Source: Gymnorhina tibicen (taxonomy: Eukaryota > Chordata > Aves > Passeriformes > Artamidae). Taken from it: DNA of 64,000 bases. Under the pieces are notes generated by a model. That model searched no databases, was not told where the DNA came from, and saw only the letters and a list, made by a program, of their open reading frames with translations. Shown in pieces: positions 27,045 through 38,320 of this stretch. The translations under genes were made by a program, and so were the position numbers. The DNA lies in assembly GCA_013399875.1 (NCBI GenBank), contig VXAZ01001116.1:2998546-3062545 (forward strand), read 5' to 3'. Every line of letters begins with the position of its first letter. Position 1 is the stretch's first letter.

Positions 27045-29730
27045 GGTATAGCTGACATTTAATATTGTAGACATAAAAAACTCTCATTCCAAGCAATGAT
27101 GGGAAATTTGTTAAATTATGAATGAAGAAATAGTTTATCTAAAAGAAGTAATTTGTAGTATGAGAAGTTCATTGCAGTGATGAATGGTCAAGAGATGCAC
27201 GCAGAGACAGAATATGAAGCAGTTGTCCCTTGGACTCTCAGAGGTTGATTTTCATTTATTTCATTCATGTGCAGTTAGGTCTGAGTTTCTTTAGTTTGCA
27301 TAGTTAGAAGTCATACATGATGCAAGTTAAAGTGAAAACCAACTTTAGAACTAAAGAGCTGTGTGTAAATATAGAACTAAAGAGTTTTTTAAAGGGAGAG
27401 GAACAGATTAAAAATGCCCTACAAACCCACTTTTGTATTTGCGTATGTTTTTCAGTGTTGTCTCAAGTTTTTTTCTGTAGAAGGTTAAGAGTTTGGTTTC
27501 TTGTTTGTAAGAGCTATTGTATGTAATGAGGGAAACATGAACAGGTGACCTCTTCAGGAATTATTTTGCACATTCGCTTTGGAGGCTGTGTATTAAGGGG
27601 TTATCACTTGTGGTTATTCATGCAGCATTCTAAATAATAGATTTTCTTACCTCTGGCAAATAACATGCCTGAAAGATGAGTGGACTGATTTATCTAAAAT
27701 GTCTGGAATGAGGAAATACTCTGAACTGACAGTTATGCTGCTTTTGTAAAGCCAATTAAAACTTAAATGTAAGCTCATTCAGCTTCCAAAACAAAACAGT
27801 GTCCTTAGTTGGGCAGATCTGTATGGTTACCTGGATTTTAAGAAGATGTCAGAATATTCCAAGGGAATAAATTTGATGCCTGGGAATACTCATGAGGAGC
27901 TGCAAACACAGAAAAGCAAGTAAAAAAAAAAATCATATATAGATTTTAGCTTGGATTTCTTAAAAGATTATAATTATTGTAATAATGCTACTAGTAATAA
28001 AAATAATAATAGCAGTAAACCTTATGTGATTATTATCTATTTTGTCTGAGAATTTTTAGCTCTTTGCTAATTTGGTTCAAAAATCCAAAGTTTCAGCAGT
28101 CTTGTGAAAATCAGCAACTGTGAGGAGACACTTTAATAATGTGGCCCAGAGAAGAGTATTCCATGTGGCAGTAGCACATTTGCAGCTTGTACTGACAGCT
28201 GGCACATGTCTACCTGCAGACCAAACAGAGCTTATCCTGTCTCTTTGGGGAGAGGGACAAAGGACTGTGGATACAGGATGAAACGATGAGGGTGCTGGGA
28301 GACAGAAGCTTGGGATAACAGAAATGGAGCAATTTAGCATTCAAACCTGCATAATTTTAGAAAAAAATTCCATTATTTCTGTGCTTAGAAAACAGCTTGT
28401 TAAGAAATACATGGATTCACCAGGTGCTGGTTTTGGATCCTAAGTAACAGAAAAAGCCAGAAGGTTTAAACAACAGATTATATGCAAGTCCTGAAAAGCT
28501 ATTATTCTGGGCTATACTGTTTCTCTATAAGTTACTTGTAAGGAATGATAAAATGAGATAGTGATATGTGATCTTGATATTGAATAAAATCTGATGTCCT
28601 GTTTTGCACAAAGCTGGATTAAGAACGTGTCACCTAAAAAGGATAGCCTGTTTTCTTGGAGTCATAGTACAGCATTGGGTTTTTTCCAAACCGCCTCAGT
28701 AGTCCCATCTCACTCTTTGATGGCTTACCTTTTCTTATCTGTAAAAAGAAATGCCATTATATATTTTTGGATTAAGTAAAGCATTAAAGAAGTATCACTT
28801 TTCTGGTTTATGATAGATGAGGGGAAACAATTAGTTCTTAAAACAATAATGTACATAAATTACCTTTTTCTTGTTATTGTTACATAAGTATAATTAAAGA
28901 TGGAATTAGAGATACAGTGAAATATTTTACCTGATAAGTATAAGTAAATAAATAAAAATATGTGTCATTAGATGACCTTGAATTGAAAATACTCAGTTTT
29001 TCTCTATTTTGCAACAATCTGGAGTGTAATTATTTAAGTTGGGTCTTCGAATAAGTGAATAGGTGAGTTGTTGGTAAATTTGTACATTTAGCAAAATAAA
29101 AGATTTCTCTTCACATATAAAATCACCCACAAAATTCTGATTTGTTGGCAGTATTTACCTTTGAGAGTACCGTGGCTTGATTGCTGGAAATATTTTAGCA
29201 TTTCACCTGATGTGTCTGACCTAAGTTTAGGGCTGATAATACATTTCCATCCTCTGAGTACGAAAGTGGTGGGAGTGCGGGTCAGAGGCAATAGGATGCC
29301 GATGCAAAAGGACGGTGAGGGCTGTCCTTGTGGTGTAAGCACTGGACACAAGGTTTGAGGTGCTATTTAGCTCGAACTCTCGTTTCACGTTGGACTTACC
29401 TGAGCATCGCCTCCAGCAGAACATGAAATTTCTGTGCATAAGCAAGCTTTCCTTGCTTTTCATTGGTAGGCTGTCACTCAAAAAAGTGTGTAGCCGGGAT
29501 TCACTTGCTCTGTTATTTTTTTTTTTGCCTGGGGATTTTTGGCCTTGCTGAGCTGAGAAATATGTATGACTTAGAGTTGAAAGTTGTCATTTTTTCTGCA
29601 GTAGCAGTGTGTCAGGTGGCAAATGCTGGTTACACGTGTGGAATTGTGTCATTACAGGAGTGATGAATTCCTACTTAAGTCTTCAATTCCTTTTTTAATC
29701 AAGTTAATACCCTAAATCATTAATATCCTC
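21641..29730 (+). other. Intron sequence, no gene seen
   Basis: AT-rich intronic DNA with an (AT)n microsatellite at 27001-27050 and a short (GT)n run near 26623. A somewhat GC-richer patch at about 25450-25720 has an open frame on each strand, but neither is recognisable. No exon of ATXN7L1 was found. Confidence 0.6.
27001..27050. repeat. (AT)n microsatellite, interrupted
   Basis: Alternating TA runs about 50 bases long, interrupted by TG near 27027 and bordered on both sides by TATAGGT. Such tracts are polymorphic in length and can extrude as cruciforms. No coding or regulatory role is indicated. Confidence 0.95.
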
Positions 29731-29800
29731 TTTTATAGCTGCAGAAACAGGCCTTGACACTACAGTTAAATCTAGGTCTTCCTGCTCAATGATGTGAAGA
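29731..29800 (-). mobile_element. Possible MIR-like SINE remnant, inverted
   Basis: The stretch contains 'tttatagctgcagaaacagg' followed about 25 bases later by 'aaatctaggtcttcctgctc'. The order and spacing resemble an inverted MIR element ('tttacagatg...aaactgag' then 'cccaggtcttcctgactc'). It is short and heavily diverged, so the call is tentative. Confidence 0.3.
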
Positions 29801-32800
29801 CTGACATTGTCACCAGGGCAGGGTATTCACACTTCTATTGTTTTCCTGTCTCTCTGATACTTCAGTGATACCTTGGAGCTTTATATTTATATCTCAAAAT
29901 CCTTGTAAAAGAAGCAGGCAAGTACCCAGAAGCTTCAGTTTACATTTAGGATAATTAATTGCACTATTTGAAGCATTTTTTGACGTGCTGGGGTTCCATT
30001 TGACCCTTCTTTCTTTTCATGCTTTTTACTCAGGAGGAATGAAAGTGTTCTGGGAAATGCTTGTGTGTGGCTCTTTATGAAATGTTGCCATTTTTAAGAT
30101 GTTTGGCCACATAAGTGTAAAGTAGTGATATTCTAGAGATTATTTCTCATGCATTTTACAATTACCCCGACAAATGCCAGGTTATCCCATAAATAAAAAA
30201 ATTTCCAGGAAAATACCAGGTTCATCCTACTGTGTTATACACAAACACTCCCCTTCTTTCCTGGATCAAGGAAGTAAAAATTCAGTGTCTTCCTCTAAAT
30301 ATACACTTGCGGGTTTTGCTGCTTTTAATTTTGCACTTGGTTCATTTCTGCAGTTACTTGAGTCGTATCAACAATTACAAAAAAAAAAAAAAGAGAGAGG
30401 AAAAAAAAACCCTGCAGCCGTTTTCAGCTCGTGTTGTTCTTGGCATGGTTTCAGTTCTGGTGTCCAACTGGTAGGACCGAAACTTGGTGCTTAACAAGTG
30501 CCTGTAGTCAAAACAGTTGGTGTGTGCGAGCACTGATCTGGTATTTGCTGCGGCAGGTCATCTGCCGGATTTTTCCCCGTGTGCAGAATACCTAATCACG
30601 TTGCTGTGTTTCTCTGACGGCATCTGTGGCAATGTGAATCGCTTCACGTTCCAAAAGTACATGTTTACAGTCGTCGTAGAATCAGATTAAGTTGGCAGCC
30701 TGCTTCTCTCTGTAAGTGGCTCAGTTTACATTTCTTCTTCTAGCAGGATGTTTTGCATAATTTTGCTGATCCTACTCACTTGTAGACTTTGTGAAATGGA
30801 GAATCGTTTTAGTGGGTTTCTGTCAGAAAGCGAAGCTTGTGTTTCTTGTAAATAAACACCAGCAGAACGGTGGTTATTTTAGCACTTGATAATTTCCCAA
30901 TTATGTCATTTGACCTGGAATGAAGCTTGTGATTGTTGAGCAGTGTTTTATGCAGCGGATCAGTCCGGGGGTTGGAGCTGGCAGTTTATTTCCTTTGTCA
31001 GTTTACAAGAAGTATCAAAATGAAACCGACTGTGCTGTTTCCTTTCCAGTGCGCAGTGCAAGAAGGGTGGAACGGTTTGCGGATATTATTTCCAAACTTT
31101 TTCAGCTGGACTTGGAATAGTGTTTTGTTTAAAAAGCTGGTAAAGTTATCCTTCAATCTAGCAACATTATGCTGTAGTTTGCTAACATCAAATCCAATTT
31201 TGTTTTTGTTTAACCTCATGTACCGGGTTTTGCTAGTGTTTTTTCAGACTGTGGCTGCAAAATGAAAGTGCTTACAAGGTGTTTATGAATTCTTGTTATG
31301 AACCAGCTGCCAGTTCCTGCAAGATGACACATTTCTGCAAGAGTCTATGTTGTTCATTTTCTGGTTGCTGGCTGTTGCTTTTCGGGCATGTGTAGGTTTT
31401 TTTCTATTTTGGTTTTATTAGGATTAATGCCAAGTACATTTGCAAACTTTGAACTGCGATCAGTACAAGGTGGTAGGTTTCATTTACTGTTTATTGAAAT
31501 TTTAAGTAAACATTGCTCAACTTTGCACAGTTAAGGGCTGTGCAACAAAGCACTTCAGGATATAATGTAAATAGAAAAACTGTTATTTGTGCATAGGGCA
31601 GTGTATGAGTTACCAGGAGTAACATCTTCATCAACAAGACTATGAGATACTAATTTCATTACCATCTGCTTAAATATTGTAAATGGGGAGTAACAGTATT
31701 CATATTGTGTTAAGGGCAGTTGGATCAGTTACTTTATGCTATTTTAAGTAAAAGGGCTGTGAACTCAAGTGTTGTGATGAATACAAGCTTAAAAAGGAGT
31801 TTTAGTATTCTAGAAATGTTTACTAGCAGCAAATAACTTTCTTACCTTTCTGAGTTTTAACAATTATATTTTGTTTGTTTTTACCAAGTATAATACCAAG
31901 CTGTAATCCATTACACAGGGTCTCTGAGTTATTCATGGGTCAACCTAAAATTGACTTTTGCTTTAGGCCTCTTGTATGCAGGAAGTTAGATCATGTTGAA
32001 CAAGAGTAATGTTTCAAAATGACTCGTGCTGACAAAGCTTGTGTCTGTCTTCAGACAACATTAAGGTGTTTTTTTCGTGTTTTGTTTCAACTATCTGAAA
32101 AAAAAAAGCACTGGAAGATGAAAGACATATCTTTCTCTATGCTCAAACTATATAATTACTTTCTTCCTCCACGATTGTCTGTCATAATGATGGAGCAGAC
32201 ACTAACTATGGGCAAAAACCGTTCACTTGATTTGATCAATTTTGAGTAGCACATGTTGGGTGAGAATGTGGATGTAGGTGGGATATACTAAGAAATGGGT
32301 TTTTGTTTCTAGTCCAAATTAGAGATATCTGCAGTTTCAGGATCACATAAAGATCTTTTTTGGTAGAAAACTACTATGTTCGACATATTTTACTGGCAAC
32401 ATATTTGCTGTAGTGTCATTGTAAGGTTTGCCGTGAGCTAAGCGAGTGCTTGATCTTGTGTGAAAGAGTCGAGGCAAAAATTAGAAAAGAGACTTTCTAC
32501 TCAGAATGTTGTTTTGCCTCATTTTCCCACACGCTGTGCTTGTGGCTCTGGAGCTCACGTTGCCCCTCTATTGCTTTGTGTTTTTTGCTTATGATTAGAA
32601 GGAGATGTGGCGTTTCCTGCAAAACAGCTGCTAGTATTCCCTGGTGACCCATCAGAGAGGATCCAGTGGAATTACAGATTTAAAGGCAGACCTGGAGGAC
32701 TTTGGCAGCTGTAGCAGAGATTTGGGGAAAGGTAGGGGATTGCATTGTGCAGGATGCAGGAAGGAGGATTAAAAATGGAGTACAAGGGCATAGGAGAGAA

Positions 32801-35800
32801 GCTCTGGAGATTCAGGGACTGTTAGGTCTCCAACAACATAAGTACTTCACATCTACAAACAATTCAGATTTGGCTGAGAAGGTTGGACTATATCCATGTT
32901 TCCATAGGACATGGAGAATCTCCTGGAATAGTTTAAGATCATTTGCAATGCCACTGATGCAGAGTTTGCAGTGCGCCTTAGAATGTAGCACTGGGATTTT
33001 AGACTCTTGCCACTAAATGGAAAAAATAATAGATATTGATCTGAAATTGGTTCTATAGAAAGTGAAGTAATTCAGTGAGACTGTTAAACTTTCCTCCGAG
33101 ATTAATGCCATCAGTACATTAACTGTTTGACAGCAGAAGTCACATGTTGCTTGTCGCTTGCTTGCAGTGGCTGTGCTGAGATAGCTGAGAGGTTGCAGAA
33201 GGAACAATGTGGTAAAGAGGGCTGTAACTTTGATTGTGCTCCTGTGCTCTTGGATTTGACAGCACCTGGTATTTAGAAACAAAACAGAATATGTGTTGTT
33301 ATTAATGGGGAATGTAAGCATCCATTTGGAAGTATTTAAAGGAATCAGAAAAATTATCTTCTAAGCTGGAGCACACATTCATAGCATTGCTGAAAAGTGT
33401 GCAGAATTTAGGTTAGTATCTTATCAGTGATGATAACTGGTTCTCTAGTTGCCTTGCAGTGTTTTGTCATTTCTAGGGGCAAAAAATTTCATTCTTCTTT
33501 AGTTTCATCCGTGTCCACTGACTGTGTCACTGGTGTTTGTGAGTGAACAGGGACAGCCATGTCCACAGTTCTGTGAATACAAGTTCACCTGCTCAACTAG
33601 ATCTAATCTGTCTACATATGAACTGCAAATGCGCGTAGAAACTTACACAGATAGCTGATTATCTCCTGGATATGTTAGTATGTGAATATTTAGTTTTATA
33701 ACAACTATTTGATGTGCAAATGTCTTTTATTTGCACATTAATTTATTGCATAGGCTGTATAATAGCACATTTGTGTGTCATTTCTTGAATTTATGTAAAA
33801 TAGGAACAGACAAATTAGTAAGAAATTTTTAAAACAGATGTGAGCACAAGTCAATTTGATAGAGGAGCCACCACCACCCTGGTTTAAGCAGTTGATTCTG
33901 ACAGCTGATGGCCGCCTTCTTTTGTCATATATTCCCATTCCCTGAAACGTATTACCAGTGTCTAAGGGTCATTCACTACCACGTACACTGTAAGGAATGA
34001 AGAAGTGAGAGGCAACTTGGTAGTTCTTGAGAAGGAATATACTAATATTTAGTTACAATTTATGCCCTCACCGTGAAGATTTATCTGAGAATTCACACCT
34101 TTGTCAAATACAGCCTCTTGCAACCGTTCTTGCCCAGCTCAAACAGGGAGTTTCTGCCCCTTTGGAGGGAACTACTCTTCCAGCTCTCCACTGTGCCACA
34201 CCTGCAAGGTGTTGCTGCCATCTTCTTCTGCTGACATGGAAGTGACATTAACTTTTGTGAGGAAATGTGCAGATTTTACTTGTCCAAGCAGTGTCTGAGA
34301 ACACCTATGGTTGTGTGGCACTGGTTATTTACGTTCCTTCGCCTGTGTGACTTTACAGAGGTCACAGTTTCCATTTCCATTCCAAGAAATTTGAAGAAAA
34401 GCTGAGTAACGCTGATGATACTCAAATGTGTATTAGAGTCTGTCTAAAAGGTGGAAGACTTTCTGTAGCCATGTTTTGGGGGAAGAGGGGAGGTAAAAGA
34501 AAATCCAAATTATAGCAGTTGGTTCTGATCACAAGAATGACCACCAATCTGACACACCAGCTAAAATAAGTAATTTTTTTGTTCCCTATCTTTTAAGTAA
34601 ACATCTGCTTAAAGTAGTGGGATGCACTTTATTGTATTATCATATTACAACAGTGCCTGTTCCACCTTATTCTGTGTTAGAGTATTCTATGTTACAGTAA
34701 AAAATCCAAGGTTAATGTACTGGTTTGCTCTTGGGAGCTAATAAATTGAGAAAGTTGTCTAGGGAAAAGCACCAAACATTCAGCTTGACTAAAAATCTAG
34801 TACAAAAAGACTGTTAGAAAGTAACTTGCTATGCCATGTGATTCTTAGATGACTTTAAAATATAAATTTAGATAATTGGTATCTTGAATGTTTGTCTTTC
34901 CAGAAGATGAATTTTAATAACAGAGTAATATATTTCATTTTCAAACATATCCATAGGGCTGATATCGATGACACAGTTTGCTAGAAGACAGTCAGGCTTG
35001 AGAAAACCAGTAGCTGTGGTGAAAATTGGAGTAATTAATCCTAAGTTTGTATAATATGTATGTGGAAATCATGTTTTCTCCCAAGTTTTACTTTATGTAC
35101 GGCTTGATTTTGTTGGTTGCATAGCAGTTCCTTTTCATCAGTCCTCAAGTAATTAATGGAAAAGTTGCAAATTTTGATTAGCCTACTTAAAATTGATTAA
35201 ATAGTTGCTGAGAAGGTTGGTAAATCTTGAAACAATAACTATTATTTAATAACATAAATAGTCTGTGAATGGAACTGTGCATTTCAGAACCAGATGTGTA
35301 GCTTACACAGGTGTTAGCACAATTATGAGGTGAAATGAATGCATCCTGCAAAGGACTTTTAAAGGCAGAGCCTGCACACTGAAGTGTGTGGTGGGGTGAA
35401 AACTGGCAAATGATAGGGGACACTTTGGGAGTGAGGAGAGATACTTCTGTATTTGAAAAAAAATTAAGACTGTTTTGTTCATCAGTTGCAGGAGAATATG
35501 GAGGGAATTTCAGCATTAGTAATTAAAGCTGTGAATGTGAAGATATGGAAATGCTTGATCTTAAATAGAAAATGTCTCTATTTAGTCACTGGAGATCTAA
35601 TAGAAACAGTTTGGAATATTCTTTTTTTTAAGCATTTCTCTTTGTTCTTGAGGTATTTGCCTATTGCAAGTTAATCATGGATGAATCCTTCTGCTACTGG
35701 CAAGTTTTTACTTGTGAGGATACCAGAAAAATTGTCATGTTTTAATTCTCTGTGGGAAAACTTTTCTTAGTTGTCCTTGAAATATCAAACTAGCAAGTGC

Positions 35801-37269
35801 AGGGCTGATGATGCAAATACGAAACCTTCCCATATATTAGCAGGTCACTGGTGCTTCCTTAACCTGCTCTTGGCTGACTGGGTGATGCTGTTCAAGCTCA
35901 AAGAGTAGCACCCACTTGGATTCTTCAAGTGCTGAAGGCTTTAGGCAAGGAAAAATTGCTGGATGTTAAAGGAGAAACTCCAGCTTGTCCTAAGTTCCTG
36001 GTCTATGATTGCATTCCTCTTGCTACATTTGGTTACTGTGTTGGTTGTGGTGGTACCTGGCTGATCCCTGCTGTGGAGGCTCTTGGTATTCGGGCACTGG
36101 CAAACTGGAGTCAGTGCCAATGAGCCAGGCCCTGCTGACTGGAAAATTCCTCTTCCCCCAGCCTGTCCGTGCCGCCCACTGCTGCTTTGGCTAGGGAGCA
36201 CCGGGGCTGGCTCGCTGTGGGGTCAGCGGGCTGGGGAAAGGGTGCTTCACAAATGGGGCTGACAGGACTGTTCAAGATCTGTAACACCCCTCAAAAATCT
36301 TACAGCAAAAATCAGCTCCTGTCTCTGGTAGTATTTTGTAGTCATGCTGAAGTTCACAGCACAGACCTGTTGCTTGCTGCACACTGATGCAGCCGGCTGG
36401 CCAAGCACTGGCACTTCTACCCTGGAGAAAGATATGATTTGTAAAGAGTAGCTGAAACAGTCTTTTTACTTAACAATATGAGGGATAGGACATTTATATT
36501 TTAAAAAGTACTAATAACAACCAAACCAAAACAATTTCACTGAGGCCTGTCTGTCTTGTGTGGGGTCACCCAGGCCTTGCTTTTTTTTGCAGTGCTTGAG
36601 AGGTCTCTGGTGCGAGCGTGAGCAGCGCTGACCTCCAGATGCCACGTTTGTTACTGAGACATAAACTTCCTGGATTTTTTTGCAAGTGCCATTTGCTCTG
36701 TGTGGAAAAAAAACCAACTTTTACCTTGAATGGTGCTTGGAGATAACCAAGTCAAGCCCGCCTCTCTGGAAGGGCTGGGAGCAGTAAACCTTTTGCTACT
36801 TTTCAGTCTTCCTGTTGTTTTCCTTATAGTTCCTCATTAAAATTGAAACAAGATAGTAATAAAGTAAACTGCCCAATAACCAGGTCACATGAATTCATTA
36901 TAAACTATTATAGGAGCAATCTCATGTCTGTCACAGAGCATTTCACTGAGTCGTCTTAGCTGTTACATACTCTCCTTTCTTCTTGGTGTGAAAGAGCTGG
37001 GACACCAAGTGCACCTCACACAGATTTTCTGGTAGATTATTGCCATTTATTTTACTATTTTTTACATTTTTTTCAGAGTACTTCATGGAGCTGATTTTCT
37101 CTAATTATCATTTGGCTTGATTACGTTCACAACAGTAATGAACTGGTGTTCTTTGGAGTGATGAAAATCATTGTAACTAGCATAGAGAAGAACAATTTCC
37201 TCTTTCTCGACTTGCATTTTTAATTTTAGCCTATGACATGTTGTAAAATTCATTCCTTTTCTGTTACAG
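29801..37269 (+). other. Intron sequence up to the first recognised exon
   Basis: Intronic DNA ending in the acceptor 'ctgttacag' at 37261-37269. It includes an A-run with GA-rich flank at about 30369-30410. No upstream ATXN7L1 exon was seen: I looked for the exon encoding the CNQVVKPQ zinc-finger segment that should precede the ERRH exon, and for exons further 5', and found none. That is why the whole of 1-37269 is treated as one intron. Confidence 0.65.
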
Positions 37270-37492
37270 AACGAAGACACGGTTCAATGTGTAAACCTTC
37301 CCCTTCTCCAGCTTCTCCAGCCTGTAATTCCAGGACATCCCTAGTACAGATGAAACCGAAATCCTGTATCAGCGGCCATAACCCTGTCAGCAGCAACTCA
37401 AAGCCATTCAAAACGCCCAAAGACAATCTACTTACCTCCAGTAGCAAACAGCACACAGTCTTTCCTTCAAAAGTGTCACGGGATAAACCATG
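37270..37492 (+). CDS. ATXN7L1: ATXN7L1 coding exon 'A' (ERRH exon, 223 bp)
   Basis: The exon follows the acceptor TTACAG and ends at the donor CATG|GTAAGT. Its first two bases (AA) complete a Glu codon whose G lies in the previous exon, giving ERRHGSMCKPSPSPASPAC, which matches ATXN7L1 immediately after the FQSH zinc-finger histidines. The exon encodes a Ser/Pro- and Lys-rich linker with KPFKTPKDNLL and SSSKQHTVFP, both conserved in the family's L1 member. It ends with TG, the first two bases of a Cys codon completed in the next exon. The in-frame ATG at 37287 could start an N-truncated isoform lacking the zinc-finger segment if a promoter further downstream than the main one were used; this is inference. 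Confidence 0.95.
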
Positions 37493-38169
37493 GTAAGTAC
37501 CAAAATAATAGTTACCAAAGATGTTGGTGTTCAAAGTATCTCTGTGTATATAACACAATCTTCAAAAAAATCCATATTCTCATTTTACCTGAGTTTACAG
37601 TTTAAGCCTCTGTATTTCTAAGGGAGGACACTGGGATATTTTTAAATGAAAAAAATTATATATAGGAAGAGCAAGAAGGACTGGATTACTTTTTCAATGT
37701 TCCATCAAATGTGTTTCTGTAAGATGCATATAGCAAGTGAGGTATTGACCCAGTTTGCTATCTTTAAGGTCCATCTTCCATTACACTATCAGCCCTTAGA
37801 ACAGATGCTTTTAAACAGTTTAACAGGATAATTCTTGCGGAGTTCGTAATACTGGCTTAACTGATGTTCATGAAAACTTACTGGTTATAGTCAATTATCT
37901 TCAACAGCAGCTGCTGTTGGAGTTCATTCTGTATTTTGATAATGTTTGGTGCCTTATAAGATGACAAGAAAATTCTGGCTGCAAAAATCACTATTTTGGG
38001 GGTGTCTTACATCATGTACTGTGATATATATACACATACAGGCTTCGAGACTGCCATGCCCATCCTCCCGTGACTGTGATGATAGCAGCAGAGTTGCAAA
38101 AATATAAATGACAGCAGAACTGGGTCACTATTTTATCCCTTAAGAAACTGTTTTGTCTTTATTATCTAC

Positions 38170-38320
38170 AGGAAAGATGATTTGTGATTAGGCCATTAGG
38201 TTGGTGACTTGAGATCTCGGTTCAGTTCCTGGTTCTGTTATGCCTTGGTCTCTTCAGCTTCAGTTCTCTGTCTGTAAATTTGAGATAGTGAGACTTCCTT
38301 TTTCTTAAGATTTATCTACT
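38170..38320 (+). mobile_element. Ancient MIR-type tRNA-derived SINE
   Basis: A tRNA-like B box (GGTTCAGTTCC, in 'atctcggttcagttcctggt') is followed by 'ttctgttat', then 'ccttggtctcttcagcttca', then 'ctgtctgtaaatttgagata' and 'gtgagacttcc'. This is the order of an amniote MIR element: tRNA head, 'ggttcaattcctggctctg', 'tgcctcagttccccatctgtaaaatgg', 'cacttcc'. It is clearly diverged and old. Ends are approximate. Confidence 0.7.

Noticed and set aside
30660..30710. Short phrase 'gtagaatcagattaagttgg' resembling the inverted 3' end of CR1
   Set aside because: Too short and without the following CR1 sequence; it could be chance.
33420..33525. C-box-like GTGATGA followed by CTGA, possible C/D snoRNA
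   Set aside because: The terminal stem is lacking and the box spacing is too loose to support a snoRNA.
37233..37269. Possible start of exon A at the ATG at 37233
   Set aside because: The acceptor TTACAG at 37264-37269 and the match of the protein from ERRH onward show this stretch is intron.
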